Below, piece after piece: positions 54,347-63,835 of a stretch of 64,000 nucleotides of DNA (its first letter is position 1; each line of letters starts with the position of its first letter). The position numbers were made by a program, and so were the translations under genes. Under the pieces are notes generated by a model. That model was not told where the DNA came from. It ran no database searches and saw only the letters and a program-made list of their open reading frames with translations. The DNA comes from Ochrobactrum sp. RH2CCR150 (lineage in GTDB: Bacteria; Pseudomonadota; Alphaproteobacteria; Rhizobiales; Rhizobiaceae), in NCBI GenBank assembly GCA_014138095.1, contig JACGXE010000015.1:1-64000 (forward strand), read 5' to 3'.

Positions 54347-55492
54347 TCAAATCCCTGTTTGACTGATCGATCTGATAGCATTGACCAGCAAAGCAATATG
54401 ATCATCAGAGGTGCTCAAATGCACGGAGGCTCGAAGCAACTCTGAAATCCCGCGTATAGACATATCGTAAGGTGTGTAGCCCGGTCCGTTTAGGCCGATA
54501 TTGATGCTCTGATCGGCGAGACGTTGCTTTACGAGCGCACACGGTAATCCATCGATTGCAAATGTGACGGCAGCGCCTTTGCTGTCTCCAAGATCGAGCA
54601 GTTTGACTCCCGGCACTTCAGCAAGGGTCTGACGAAGGGTCACGGCCTTATGTGCGAGGTCTTGCCCGATGCGGTCGATACCCAAGTCGAGGGCTTGCTC
54701 GATTGCTTTTCCAAGACCAAGCTTGAGTGCCACCGACTCTTCACCAAACTCAAAAACCTGAGCGCTCTTTGCCACCGCGACGTTGCCGTCACTCAAAGTG
54801 GAGGACAGGTTGTCGATACTGCGCGGAACGAGTTCTTCCGCAAGGCGGGGTGAAATATAGGCCAAGGCTGTTCCGCGCGGTCCGCGCAGAAATTTCCGCC
54901 CGCAGGCGATGAGAGCGTCACAACCCAACTCGGCGACATCAATCGGTATCTGTCCAATAGCCTGACTGGCATCTATGATGACAAACGCTGATGACCCGGC
55001 TTGCCGGATTGCAGCACCAATGGCAGCGGCAGGATTGATCAGTGCACTTCCCGCGCCAACCCAGGTTAGGGCAACAATGCGCGTAACCGGCGAGAGGCCT
55101 TGTCCGAGTGCAACAGTATCGACGGCGCTTGTATCGTCCGAGGCCATCAATGTAAGTGTTGCGCCGTTCAGATCCGCAGAGCGTTGCAAACATAAGACAT
55201 TGCCAATCCATTCCTGACGGCTGACCAGTATCTTGTCGCCGGGAGAGAGCGGAATAGAGGCGATCAGGTTGCCATAAAGCTGTCCATGACTGGTTCCGAA
55301 AGCGATATCCTGCGGTGAGCACCCCAACAGCTTTGCCGCCGCTTGATAGGTCCTGTGAATGGCGTCTGATGCGCGCGCGCCAGCCTCCATCGGACCGCGT
55401 TCTGCTTCGAGACGCAGATGGTCGACAATCACCTGAACCGTTTCCGGGGAAGGCAACCCGGCTCCGCTATGATTAAAATGCACGACGGACAT
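54347..55492 (-). CDS. Class V aminotransferase, PLP-dependent
   Basis: A 381-residue fold-type I PLP enzyme of the class V group (isopenicillin epimerase/kynureninase/cysteine desulfurase relatives). The PLP-pairing Asp is in VIIDASQAIGQ (D174), and the Schiff-base Lys is in CGRKFLRGPRG (K200). It lies between RidA and SDR genes with gaps of 14 bases each side. The substrate is not recognisable; RidA beside it suggests a reaction that releases an enamine/imine. Confidence 0.85.
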   Translation of the reverse strand: MSVVHFNHSGAGLPSPETVQVIVDHLRLEAERGPMEAGARASDAIHRTYQAAAKLLGCSPQDIAFGTSHGQLYGNLIASIPLSPGDKILVSRQEWIGNVLCLQRSADLNGATLTLMASDDTSAVDTVALGQGLSPVTRIVALTWVGAGSALINPAAAIGAAIRQAGSSAFVIIDASQAIGQIPIDVAELGCDALIACGRKFLRGPRGTALAYISPRLAEELVPRSIDNLSSTLSDGNVAVAKSAQVFEFGEESVALKLGLGKAIEQALDLGIDRIGQDLAHKAVTLRQTLAEVPGVKLLDLGDSKGAAVTFAIDGLPCALVKQRLADQSINIGLNGPGYTPYDMSIRGISELLRASVHLSTSDDHIALLVNAIRSISQTGI

Positions 55493-55506
55493 TTGCGGTC
55501 CCTTGA

Positions 55507-55971
55507 TTAGCGAATATGGAAAACGGCTTCGACCTCGACCGGTACATTGGCTGGTAGCCCTGCCACGCCAATGGCAGAGCGTGCATGTGCGCCACGTTCG
55601 CCAAAGACCGCATTCATAAGTTGAGAAGCACCGTTGCCGACCTGAGAATAGGTGGTAAAGCCAGGGACGGCATTGACGAAGACTGTAAGCTTGGCCAACC
55701 GGACAACACGGTCAAGATCGCCATCAAGCGCTTCATTCGCCCAGAAGATGACATTTGCCGCGCAGAGCTTCGCGCTTTCGAGGGCGGTTTCTATATCGAT
55801 CTCGCCGCCGACCTGTCCGATGTAAGCAATATCGCTGCCTTTTTCGGGTATCTGGCCCGAAACATAGAGAAAATTGTCGACTTTCGTGGTGGGGGAGAAG
55901 GGCAGGTCTGGCCGGGTCAGATTGGGCCAAACGATACCGCAAGCAGCCAGTTTTTCTTTATAGTCGGACAT
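55507..55971 (-). CDS. RidA-family enamine/imine deaminase
   Basis: A 154-residue RidA/YjgF/UK114 protein: DNFLYVSGQIPEKG, VRLAKLTVFVNAVPGF, and C-terminal ARSAIGVAGLPANVPVEVEA with the conserved Arg. It hydrolyses reactive 2-aminoacrylate-like products of PLP enzymes. GGAG precedes the Met at 55971. It heads the RidA-aminotransferase-SDR operon, divergent from a LysR gene 94 bases away. Confidence 0.9.
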   Translation of the reverse strand: MSDYKEKLAACGIVWPNLTRPDLPFSPTTKVDNFLYVSGQIPEKGSDIAYIGQVGGEIDIETALESAKLCAANVIFWANEALDGDLDRVVRLAKLTVFVNAVPGFTTYSQVGNGASQLMNAVFGERGAHARSAIGVAGLPANVPVEVEAVFHIR

Positions 55972-56029
55972 TTCATACTCCATTTTCTGGTTTCGGATTC
56001 CATATTGTCAAAAGCTGCATCCCTCGTGT

Positions 56030-56060
56030 ACCCTTATAATTCTTAGTACGGTATAAGGGT
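56030..56060. promoter_or_regulatory. Symmetric site over LysR start, candidate operator
   Basis: ACCCTTATA (56030-56038) and TATAAGGGT (56052-56060) are perfect 9-base arms with a 13-base spacer, in the divergent gap. The right arm contains the AAGGG ribosome site of the LysR gene, so binding would also hide that start. Confidence 0.68.
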
Positions 56061-56065
56061 TCGTT

Positions 56066-56911
56066 ATGGATGTGAGTTACGATCTCAGACTGCTCAGGAT
56101 GTTTGTCGCGGTGGCCGAAACGGGCACACTGAGCAAAGCCGCTGATCGTCTTGCGCGTACGCAGGCAGCCGTCAGCATGCAGTTGCAGCGGATAGAAAAG
56201 GAACTGGACAGTGAACTGTTTACGCGGTCCTCTCGCGGTGTTTCTCTAACAGAAGCGGGAGAAGCTTTTCTGGCTTATGCGCGAAGGGTCATTGCGCTGA
56301 CGGAGGATATGCAGCGCGGATTGGTCGATAAAAAGCTGGTAGGGCGTATTCGGCTAGGGCTTTTTGAAGATCTGGCAGTCACGCGTCTTCCTGGCGCAAT
56401 TGCTCAGTTCAGACAGCAACATCCGTCGGTGGAGATTGAGCTGAGTTCATCCAATTCGGCGCAGCTTGCACGATCCTTTGATGAAGGGCAAAGCGACATC
56501 GTCGTTGCCCATCCCGCCCGGTTCGCCCTGCCGCCAATGAGCTTTATATCCTATCAACTGGTCTGGTGCGCCAGCCGATTGCTTGATGTGGATGAGAATG
56601 ATCCGCTTCCTGTCGTTCTCTTTGAAACATCCTGTTCCTGGCAGGATCGAATGGTCGCTTCCCTCGCTGAAGCGGGCATCGCGTGGACCGTTGGCTGCCG
56701 CGTGAAAAGCTTGCCCGCCATGCTATCGGCACTGCGAGGAGGGCTGGGTGTTGGGGTGCTGTTTGCGGAAGCGGTTCCGCCAGACTGCGAGACCATAAAT
56801 GGAAAATACAATCTGCCCCCGGCACCGGTCGCCGAATTTGGCATATTTGCTGCCGATGATCCGTCACCGCTTGTCATGGAACTGGCGAAATCGCTTGAGG
56901 CATTATCATAA
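56066..56911 (+). CDS. LysR-family transcriptional regulator
   Basis: A 281-residue LysR regulator with N-terminal winged helix (LRLLRMFVAVAETGTLSKAA, RTQAAVSMQLQRIEKEL) and a periplasmic-binding-like effector domain. It diverges from the RidA-aminotransferase-SDR operon, its likely target. The AAGGG ribosome site sits inside the candidate operator at 56030-56060. Confidence 0.9.
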   Translation: MDVSYDLRLLRMFVAVAETGTLSKAADRLARTQAAVSMQLQRIEKELDSELFTRSSRGVSLTEAGEAFLAYARRVIALTEDMQRGLVDKKLVGRIRLGLFEDLAVTRLPGAIAQFRQQHPSVEIELSSSNSAQLARSFDEGQSDIVVAHPARFALPPMSFISYQLVWCASRLLDVDENDPLPVVLFETSCSWQDRMVASLAEAGIAWTVGCRVKSLPAMLSALRGGLGVGVLFAEAVPPDCETINGKYNLPPAPVAEFGIFAADDPSPLVMELAKSLEALS

Positions 56912-56949
56912 CGCTTGTCCCGAGTTGACCGTGTCGGTCACGCCGTCAA

Positions 56950-57711
56950 TCACGCTTGGACGATATCGATTGATTGGGATGCGAAGGGAAGCAATGTCTC
57001 CTGCGATAGCTGTGGCTCTGTCACAAGGGTTGTTATCTCTGCCAGCGGTACGACTTGATAAGGCGATGCGACCCCGAGTTTGTCGCGGGTCGCCACGACG
57101 ATTGTCTCCGCCGACTGGCGAGCGATCAGTCTTTTGATGGCGGCTTCGTCATTGTCGCCGGTGGTCGCGCCCGTTTCTGGGTGAAGACCTGTTACACCCA
57201 TAAAATATGCATCCATTCGAATTCGGGAGATGGCTTCAGCAGCTACCGACCCAACTGTGACGATGGAATGTCTGAATAAGCGTCCGCCCACCAGTTCGAT
57301 GTCAATGAGCGGGTGGCGCGCCAACTCAACGGCTATATTGGGACTATGGGTGACGATCGTTGCCTTGAGATCGAGGGGCAATTGACGCGCCAGCTGTATG
57401 TTTGTCGTGCCGCCATCGAGGAAGACGATCTGGCCCGGCCGGATCAGCCGGGCAGCAATGCCGCCGAGCATAGTTTTGGCGGACGACGCTGCATCTTCCC
57501 GAGTTGCAAAATCGGCAACGGCCGCTGAGGCGGGCAGGGCTCCGCCATGAACGCGCAAGAGATGACCTTCGCTGGCCAGTTCACGCAAATCACGGCGGAT
57601 TGTGTCTTCAGAGACGCCCAGTTCCCGGCTGAATGTCTTTGCCACGATCCGCCCATCGCGACGCAGGAGCTCGAGTATCAAAGCCTTTCGTTCACTTGTC
57701 AGCATATTCAT
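56950..57711 (-). CDS. DeoR-family transcriptional regulator
   Basis: A 253-residue DeoR regulator. Helix-turn-helix SRELGVSEDTIRRDLRELASEG, then the sugar-phosphate domain with LDGGTTN and THSPNIAVEL. It converges on the LysR gene and diverges from the Nudix gene. A direct repeat ATTGCACGAA covers its start region. Target genes are uncertain; the Nudix gene is the only close candidate. The start may be 57711 or 57705. Confidence 0.87.
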   Translation of the reverse strand: MNMLTSERKALILELLRRDGRIVAKTFSRELGVSEDTIRRDLRELASEGHLLRVHGGALPASAAVADFATREDAASSAKTMLGGIAARLIRPGQIVFLDGGTTNIQLARQLPLDLKATIVTHSPNIAVELARHPLIDIELVGGRLFRHSIVTVGSVAAEAISRIRMDAYFMGVTGLHPETGATTGDNDEAAIKRLIARQSAETIVVATRDKLGVASPYQVVPLAEITTLVTEPQLSQETLLPFASQSIDIVQA

Positions 57712-57749
57712 TGCACGAAAATCCTTGACTATGCATGATATTGCACGAA
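57710..57749. promoter_or_regulatory. Direct repeats before DeoR gene
   Basis: ATTGCACGAA at 57710-57719 and again at 57740-57749, 30 bases apart, close to three helical turns. On the minus strand they read TTCGTGCAAT. DeoR proteins often bind such TTCG-containing repeats, so self-regulation is plausible. Confidence 0.55.
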
Positions 57750-57804
57750 TATCACAACGATCTGGCGACGGCTAGCGACTTATCGTGTTTGTGTGGAGGT
57801 TATT

Positions 57805-58407
57805 GTGAGTATTGCGCATCGTGTTCAGGTGGAGGAAGTCACCCTTCTCTCAAACGATTGGTATGTCCTGAAGAAAACCAAGTTCTCATTCCAGCGGGCT
57901 GATGGAAGCTGGCAGAGCCAGTCACGAGAAACCTATGATCGCGGCAATGGCGCAACCATTCTGCTGTACGATCCGCGTCGGCGAACGGTTATTCTCACCC
58001 GCCAGTTTCGATATCCGGCCTTCGTGAATGGGTATGACGATCTGCTGACCGAGGCGCCAGCCGGATTGTTGGATGATGTGGAACCGGCGGTACGCATTCG
58101 TGCGGAAACAGAAGAAGAAACGGGCTTTCAAGTAAGCGAAGTGCGGCAGATCTTCGACGTCTTCATGAGCCCCGGGTCGGTGACAGAACGCCTCCATTTT
58201 TTCGTTGGAGAGTATGAGCCCGGAGACCGGGTTTCACTGGGCGGTGGAAAGGAAGAGGAGGGCGAGGATATTGCAGTCTTCGAAGTGGATATCGATGCGG
58301 CATTGGGCATGATTGGCACCGGCGCAATCCGGGACGCCAAGACGATCATCCTGCTGCAATATGCAGCTTTGAACCTTTTCCGGTTTCCGAGTTGCGTCAA
58401 CGACTAG
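57805..58407 (+). CDS. nudK: Nudix hydrolase, GDP-mannose pyrophosphatase NudK type
   Basis: A 200-residue Nudix protein with the NudK-type box GLLDDVEP then EEETGF, and MSPGSVTERLHFF further on. The closest known relative in pattern is E. coli NudK, which hydrolyses GDP-mannose. ADP-ribose activity is also possible. I chose the GTG at 57805, with GGAGG five bases upstream, over the GTG at 57793. Confidence 0.82.
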   Translation: MSIAHRVQVEEVTLLSNDWYVLKKTKFSFQRADGSWQSQSRETYDRGNGATILLYDPRRRTVILTRQFRYPAFVNGYDDLLTEAPAGLLDDVEPAVRIRAETEEETGFQVSEVRQIFDVFMSPGSVTERLHFFVGEYEPGDRVSLGGGKEEEGEDIAVFEVDIDAALGMIGTGAIRDAKTIILLQYAALNLFRFPSCVND

Positions 58408-58455
58408 GTGTCTAACGTAGACCTTCACGGCACGTGTAGCGCGCGGTCCTGCGTC

Positions 58456-59400
58456 TTAAGAGACGTTATCGAGAAACGTTAGTGTCGGCACAAAAAACAA
58501 ACACCCGGTCACGGCTCGGCTGAAATCGAGAATGTGGTCGTACGTACCGGGGGGATTACCGACAAACATATTCTCCAGCATTTTCTCGATCCGGGATGGG
58601 GAACGAGCGAAGCCAATGAAATAGGTGCCAAATTCGCCCTTTCCGACTTCGCCGAACGGCATATTGTCACGCAGAATCTGAATCTGCTCCCCATCTTCCT
58701 CGATATTCGTCAGAACGTTATGGGCATAGGGCTTCTTCTGGGACCCAAGCTGTTCAATATCGGAGAGCTTATGCCGACCGATGATATTTTCCTGCTCTTC
58801 GACAGAAACGTTGTTCCACTTCGCCAGATCGTGCAAGTATTTTTGGGTGATCACATAGCTGCTTCCTGCAAAGTCCGGATCTTCATCGCCGATGATCGTG
58901 GCAGATAAAGCGGCCTGGTCGACCGGGTTTTCGGTGCCGTCAACGAACCCAAGAAGATCGCGATCATCAAAAAATTTGAAGCCATGCACTTCATCAACAA
59001 CAGACACATGGATCGAAAGCCGTTCCATAAGGTGGCTGGCTAGCTCAAAACACTGATCCATGCTGCTCGCACGGATATGAAACAGAATATCGCCGGGCGT
59101 TGATACAGCATTGTGCACGCCATGGATTTCGCGAAACGGATGCAGCTCCTTTGGTCGTGGAGCGCCAAACAGGCGGTCCCATGCCTCCGAGCCGAACCCT
59201 GTTATGCAGGAAAGCTGCCCGTCCAAGCGCCGAAAACCAACGCCGCGGACCAGACTTGAAATATCCGCGCATAAATCACGAATAGCTTCTTCGGCTTCTG
59301 ATCCAGGGTTGATCGTCACGACGAGAAAAATTGCCGCTTTCGTCAGTTTTCCAACAACGGATTGTGAAACGGGAAGCGAAGAAATGCCGTCTATTGTCAT
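58456..59400 (-). CDS. Dyp-type haem peroxidase
   Basis: A 314-residue dye-decolourising peroxidase of the YfeX/DypB group. The GFVDGTENP motif carries the catalytic Asp (D154). A later His in IIGRHKLSD and Arg in GFARSPSR fit the haem site. No signal peptide or twin-arginine motif, so it is cytoplasmic, and the end does not resemble an encapsulin-targeting tail. It stands alone, upstream of the helicase and on the other strand. Confidence 0.9.
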   Translation of the reverse strand: MTIDGISSLPVSQSVVGKLTKAAIFLVVTINPGSEAEEAIRDLCADISSLVRGVGFRRLDGQLSCITGFGSEAWDRLFGAPRPKELHPFREIHGVHNAVSTPGDILFHIRASSMDQCFELASHLMERLSIHVSVVDEVHGFKFFDDRDLLGFVDGTENPVDQAALSATIIGDEDPDFAGSSYVITQKYLHDLAKWNNVSVEEQENIIGRHKLSDIEQLGSQKKPYAHNVLTNIEEDGEQIQILRDNMPFGEVGKGEFGTYFIGFARSPSRIEKMLENMFVGNPPGTYDHILDFSRAVTGCLFFVPTLTFLDNVS

Positions 59401-59664
59401 CGAGAATCCGTTTCAGCCCGTGAGTTTTTAGCGTTCACTGAAATTAAGCGTGAGGCCGCTTAATTGGCAAATGTTCTTTTTGATGGGTCTTAAGAGAATG
59501 CTCCCTGCCCGAATGACCCATTTTTGCCGGAGGGGAAAGCCGCTCAGTTGCAATCCAGCATGTTCCTTTTTTGTTCCTAATGTTCTAATAGAGATGTCTT
59601 GAGAGCACTTCGGCGGACACGCCGTGATCCAGTGATCAGATAAATTCTTGCATGACGAGGACAC
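59401..59664. other. Intergenic region with LexA box before helicase
   Basis: About 260 bases between the divergent peroxidase and helicase starts. The only clear element is the LexA-type box at 59562-59576. No extra gene is seen. Confidence 0.6.
59562..59576. promoter_or_regulatory. LexA (SOS) box upstream of helicase
   Basis: GTTC-CTTTTTT-GTTC, an exact GTTC-N7-GTTC alphaproteobacterial LexA site, 89 bases before the helicase ATG. A third GTTC follows at 59582. Confidence 0.8.
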
Positions 59665-61734
59665 ATGGCAGCGGCCCATCTGGAAAAACTGAATGATCGC
59701 CAGCGCGAGGCGGTCGAGCACGGCATCGCCATGCCGGATGGTGCCATTGGTGGACCGCTTTTGATTATCGCGGGCGCTGGATCGGGCAAGACCAACACAT
59801 TGGCTCATCGTGTTGCTCATCTCATCGTTAACGGTGCTGACCCGCGTCGGATATTGCTGATGACGTTCTCACGCCGGGCAGCGTCTGAAATGGCGCGCCG
59901 CGTTCAGCGTATCTGCAAGCAGGTTCTTGGCGATAATTCCGCTGTCATGACGGATGCGCTGGCATGGGCAGGCACATTTCACGGAATCGGTGCACGGCTC
60001 CTACGTATTTATGCGCAACAGATCGGGCTTGGCGCCGACTTTACTATTCATGACCGCGAAGACAGTGCGGATCTCATGAACCTCGTTCGCCATGAACTGG
60101 GTTTCTCGAAAATGGAAAGCCGCTTTCCAACCAAGGGGACATGTGTTGCGATCTATTCGCGCGTGGTCAATTCCGAGAGTTCCATCGGCGAAGTTCTGAA
60201 GAACGCCTATCCATATGTGCTAGGCTGGGAAGAGCAGCTCAAGCAGCTTTTCGCGGCCTATGTTGAGGCCAAGCAGCACCAGAACGTGCTCGATTATGAC
60301 GATCTTCTGCTCTATTGGACACAGATGATGTCGGATCCGGCACTTGCTGGCGATGTCGGCAACCGCTTCGATCACGTTCTGGTCGATGAGTATCAGGATA
60401 CGAACCGTCTTCAGGCATCAATCCTGATGGCGCTGAAACCGAGTGGATGTGGTCTCACGGTTGTCGGTGATGATGCCCAATCGATCTATTCCTTCCGCGC
60501 TGCAACTATTCGCAATATCCTCGACTTCCCGCAGGAATTCTCGCCGAAGCCTGCCGACGTCATCACGCTTGACCGCAATTATCGCTCCACACAGCCCATT
60601 CTGGCTGCCGCCAATGGTGTGATCGATCTCGCCCGCGAACGGTTCACCAAGAATCTCTGGACCGACCGCCAATCGGAACAGCGGCCCATGCTCGTGACGG
60701 TGCGAGACGAAAGCGATCAGGCGAATTATATCGTTGAGCAGGTTCTGGCCAACCGTGAGGTAGGCGTCACGCTCAAACAGCAGGCTGTTTTGTTTCGAAC
60801 ATCGAGCCATAGCGGCGCGTTGGAAGTCGAACTCACCCGTCGCAATATCCCTTTCGTAAAATTCGGTGGCCTGAAGTTTCTCGACAGCGCGCATGTAAAG
60901 GACCTGCTTGCTGCCTTGAGGTTTGCGCAGAACCCGCGCGACCGCGTTGCTGGCTTCCGACTTTTGCAGATGCTACCCGGCGTTGGTCCCCAGACGGCTG
61001 GCAAGATTCTCGACACCATCGCCCTGGACCCGGAACCTTTGCAGTCGCTTGCCGAAATTCCGCCGCCGCCCAGAAGTGGTGATGACTGGCCAGCCTTTAT
61101 CGATATGCTCTCAAGCCTTCGAAAAGCCGAAAGCGGGTGGCCTGACGATATCGGTCTGGCGCGCAGCTGGTACGAGCCGCATCTCGAACGTATTCACGAA
61201 GATGCCGATACACGAAAAGCAGATCTGGAGCAGCTCGAGCAGATTGCCAGCGGCTATCCTAGCCGCGAGCGCTTTCTGACCGAGCTTACGCTCGATCCAC
61301 CGGATGCAACGAGTGATCAGGCTGGTGTGCCGCTTCTTGATGAGGACTATCTGATCCTCTCAACCATCCATTCCGCCAAGGGACAGGAATGGCGCTCCGT
61401 TTATATGCTCAACGTCGTTGACGGTTGCATGCCTTCGGATCTCGGAGCTGGAACGACGGCCGAGCTGGAAGAAGAGCGTCGTCTGCTCTATGTCGGAATG
61501 ACGCGTGCGCGTGACAATCTCACACTCATCACGCCGCAACGGTTTTTCACCTATGGGCAAAATGTGAAGGGCGATCGGCATGTTTACGCCTCGCGGACGC
61601 GGTTCATTCCAGCTTCGCTCCTTCATTTGTTCGAGAAGACGAGCTGGCCAAAAGTTACCGCCTCTGCAAGTGAGCGCAGTTTGCGCGATGTGCGTATAGA
61701 TGTCGGCGCGCGGATGCGCAGCATGTGGAAGTAA
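59665..61734 (+). CDS. UvrD/Rep-family ATP-dependent DNA helicase
   Basis: A 689-residue superfamily 1 helicase. Walker A GAGSGKT at 37-43, Walker B VDEYQDTN, VVGDDAQSIYSFRAA and the late TIHSAKGQEWRSVY and YVGMTRARDNL motifs are in place. It unwinds DNA 3'-5' in repair or replication restart. GAGGAC precedes the ATG. The LexA box upstream makes it a likely SOS gene. It is shorter than E. coli UvrD (720) and may be a second UvrD-like protein. Confidence 0.92.
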   Translation: MAAAHLEKLNDRQREAVEHGIAMPDGAIGGPLLIIAGAGSGKTNTLAHRVAHLIVNGADPRRILLMTFSRRAASEMARRVQRICKQVLGDNSAVMTDALAWAGTFHGIGARLLRIYAQQIGLGADFTIHDREDSADLMNLVRHELGFSKMESRFPTKGTCVAIYSRVVNSESSIGEVLKNAYPYVLGWEEQLKQLFAAYVEAKQHQNVLDYDDLLLYWTQMMSDPALAGDVGNRFDHVLVDEYQDTNRLQASILMALKPSGCGLTVVGDDAQSIYSFRAATIRNILDFPQEFSPKPADVITLDRNYRSTQPILAAANGVIDLARERFTKNLWTDRQSEQRPMLVTVRDESDQANYIVEQVLANREVGVTLKQQAVLFRTSSHSGALEVELTRRNIPFVKFGGLKFLDSAHVKDLLAALRFAQNPRDRVAGFRLLQMLPGVGPQTAGKILDTIALDPEPLQSLAEIPPPPRSGDDWPAFIDMLSSLRKAESGWPDDIGLARSWYEPHLERIHEDADTRKADLEQLEQIASGYPSRERFLTELTLDPPDATSDQAGVPLLDEDYLILSTIHSAKGQEWRSVYMLNVVDGCMPSDLGAGTTAELEEERRLLYVGMTRARDNLTLITPQRFFTYGQNVKGDRHVYASRTRFIPASLLHLFEKTSWPKVTASASERSLRDVRIDVGARMRSMWK

Positions 61735-61816
61735 GTTCGTTCGCCGTCTGGTATGGTTTATCCCATGGATCAGGTGACGGTCTCGGTGCGTGAGGTTGTG
61801 ATTTTGGTTATCGGTT

Positions 61817-62560
61817 CTAGAGCCTTCCGGCTTCGATAATACTTTGAAGAAATTTTCGTGTGCGCTCTTCGCGCGGGTCTCCAAATATCTGTTCCGGCGG
61901 TCCTTCCTCATGGACCTTCCCGCCATAGAGAAAGCATATCTTGCTTGCAACTTCGCGTGCAAATCCCATTTCGTGGGTGGCAAGCAACATCGTCATGCCT
62001 TCCGCAGCGAGATCGCGGACGATGTTTAGCACTTCGGACACAAGTTCAGGATCGAGCGCGGAAGTGATTTCGTCCAACAGCAAAACCGACGGGCTCATCG
62101 CCAGCGCACGGACGATCGCGACGCGCTGCTGTTGCCCTCCAGATAACTGATCCGGATAGGCCGTGGCTCTGTGTTCAAGTCCGATGCGCGTCAGCAGCGA
62201 CATGGCTCTGGCCTGGGCATCCTCGCGTTTCCGGCCCAGCACTTTCATCGGCGCGAGCATGACGTTTTCGACCACGCTCATATGCGGAAAGAGATTGTAG
62301 CTCTGGAACACAATGCCGACATCGCGCCGCAGCGCATTGACGTCGACGCCAGGACCCGACATGCGGTCGCCATGGATGCAGATCTCGCCGCCCTGTATTG
62401 GCTCCAAACCGTTGAGACAGCGCAGCAACGTCGACTTGCCGCAACCGGAAGGACCAATCAGGCAAACCACCTGATGTTCGTCCACGCTGAGGTTTAGTTC
62501 GTCGAGGATTTTAACCTGTCCATAGGACTTTGTTACATCGCGGATTTCTATCATCGCCAT
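61817..62560 (-). CDS. Polar amino-acid ABC transporter ATP-binding protein (GlnQ type)
   Basis: A 247-residue single-domain ATPase: Walker A GPSGCGKST near residue 35, SGGQQQRV, and LLDEITSALD, where the usual P of DEPTSALD is I. It belongs to the glutamine/histidine/arginine importer group. GGAGAG precedes the ATG. It sits 21 bases after the permease gene. Convergent with the helicase across an 82-base gap with nothing notable. Confidence 0.92.
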   Translation of the reverse strand: MAMIEIRDVTKSYGQVKILDELNLSVDEHQVVCLIGPSGCGKSTLLRCLNGLEPIQGGEICIHGDRMSGPGVDVNALRRDVGIVFQSYNLFPHMSVVENVMLAPMKVLGRKREDAQARAMSLLTRIGLEHRATAYPDQLSGGQQQRVAIVRALAMSPSVLLLDEITSALDPELVSEVLNIVRDLAAEGMTMLLATHEMGFAREVASKICFLYGGKVHEEGPPEQIFGDPREERTRKFLQSIIEAGRL

Positions 62561-62581
62561 CGTTCATACTCTCCGGAAAGG

Positions 62582-63715
62582 CTATGACTGCGTACGGCGC
62601 TGTTCACGCTCAAGCAGCCGATCAACGAACCGCGCCTGCGGGATCGTTATCAGGATGAAGAGCAGAGCAACCGTTGTCACAGGCGAAAGATTGAAATTGT
62701 TTGCGCCAATGATACGCGCCTGATTGAACGCATCGATCGAGCCGATGACATTGACGAGCGCGGTATCCTTTTGAAGGCCGATGAAGTCATTCAGAAGCGG
62801 CGGTATGATTCTGCGAACCGCCTGCGGCACGACAACATAACGCAATGTCTGGAAGTAGGACAGACCAAGGGAGCGCGCGGCGGCAACCTGACTGCGGTGG
62901 ATACTCTCAATACCAGCCCGGTAAACTTCGGCGACATATGCGCCATAGGTGAGCGTCAAAGCGATAATCGCATAGGATTCCGGCGACAGATCCTTCAGAT
63001 AAGGCAGGCCTGTCAGTGGAATTCCAAAGCCGATCAGATAGATATTGATGATCGCGGGTAAGCCGCGAAACATATCGGTATAAACCGTTGCGATCAGCCG
63101 GACGGGTCGCCCCGCTTCTCCTGGCATCAAACGAGCGATTGCAACGATGAGGCCCCAGATCAGAACCAGAATCTCTGCAATAACAAAGATATAGACGTTG
63201 ACCCAGAAAGCCTTGAGCACCAGCCAGAAGGAACTGGCTATGAGCGGCAGTTGCAGAAATGTGCGGCTGACGGCAAGGTCGTTGGCCAGAAGAAACTGGA
63301 TGCCGATAAGCACCAGCACCGTTACCGCACCATAACCCAATGTCGAATAGGCGGCTTCGCGCGCTATTGCCGTATTGGCACGCGCAGCAATCAGATCATT
63401 CGCAGCAAGCGCCTGGCGGGCAGCGGTCGATGTTCGCCATGATAGCATCGCAGGCTTCAACAACAGGAGTACTGCCAAGCCGCAAAGAAACAACAAAGCT
63501 GTTGCGAGAACTCCGCCCGCTCCAAGCTCTGTCAGAGCGCCGTTGACATTATGCAGGGTTTTCCAACTGGCGAATATGACGACCAGTGCGACGATAAGGG
63601 CTGTGACTGCCCAGTTCATCGTATCACGCGGCGGCGCGCTGGCGCTCCATCCGCGTTCGCTGTCATAAAGACCAAGGGTAGGCTTGGTACCGGATTGAGG
63701 AGTGTTGGCGGTCAT
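62582..63715 (-). CDS. Polar amino-acid ABC transporter permease (HisM/GlnP type)
   Basis: A 377-residue permease. The C-terminal 200 residues form the usual domain with TYGAYVAEVYRAGIESIHRSQ and AARSLGLSYFQTLRYVVVPQA. About 150 extra N-terminal residues with several hydrophobic spans make it longer than simple GlnP proteins. I chose the Met at 63715 (GGAGG upstream) instead of the longer frame to 63829. Amino-acid cargo unknown. Confidence 0.9.
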   Translation of the reverse strand: MTANTPQSGTKPTLGLYDSERGWSASAPPRDTMNWAVTALIVALVVIFASWKTLHNVNGALTELGAGGVLATALLFLCGLAVLLLLKPAMLSWRTSTAARQALAANDLIAARANTAIAREAAYSTLGYGAVTVLVLIGIQFLLANDLAVSRTFLQLPLIASSFWLVLKAFWVNVYIFVIAEILVLIWGLIVAIARLMPGEAGRPVRLIATVYTDMFRGLPAIINIYLIGFGIPLTGLPYLKDLSPESYAIIALTLTYGAYVAEVYRAGIESIHRSQVAAARSLGLSYFQTLRYVVVPQAVRRIIPPLLNDFIGLQKDTALVNVIGSIDAFNQARIIGANNFNLSPVTTVALLFILITIPQARFVDRLLEREQRRTQS

Positions 63716-63835
63716 CGCGCGAGCCTCCGTTTCTATACGTCGTAATCTCGCCTGTTCTGTATCAGGCAAAGACGAACGATCAGTGGAACGGGTGCATCGG
63801 ACCGCTATTTGCAGCGATCCGATGCGCAAACGCGA

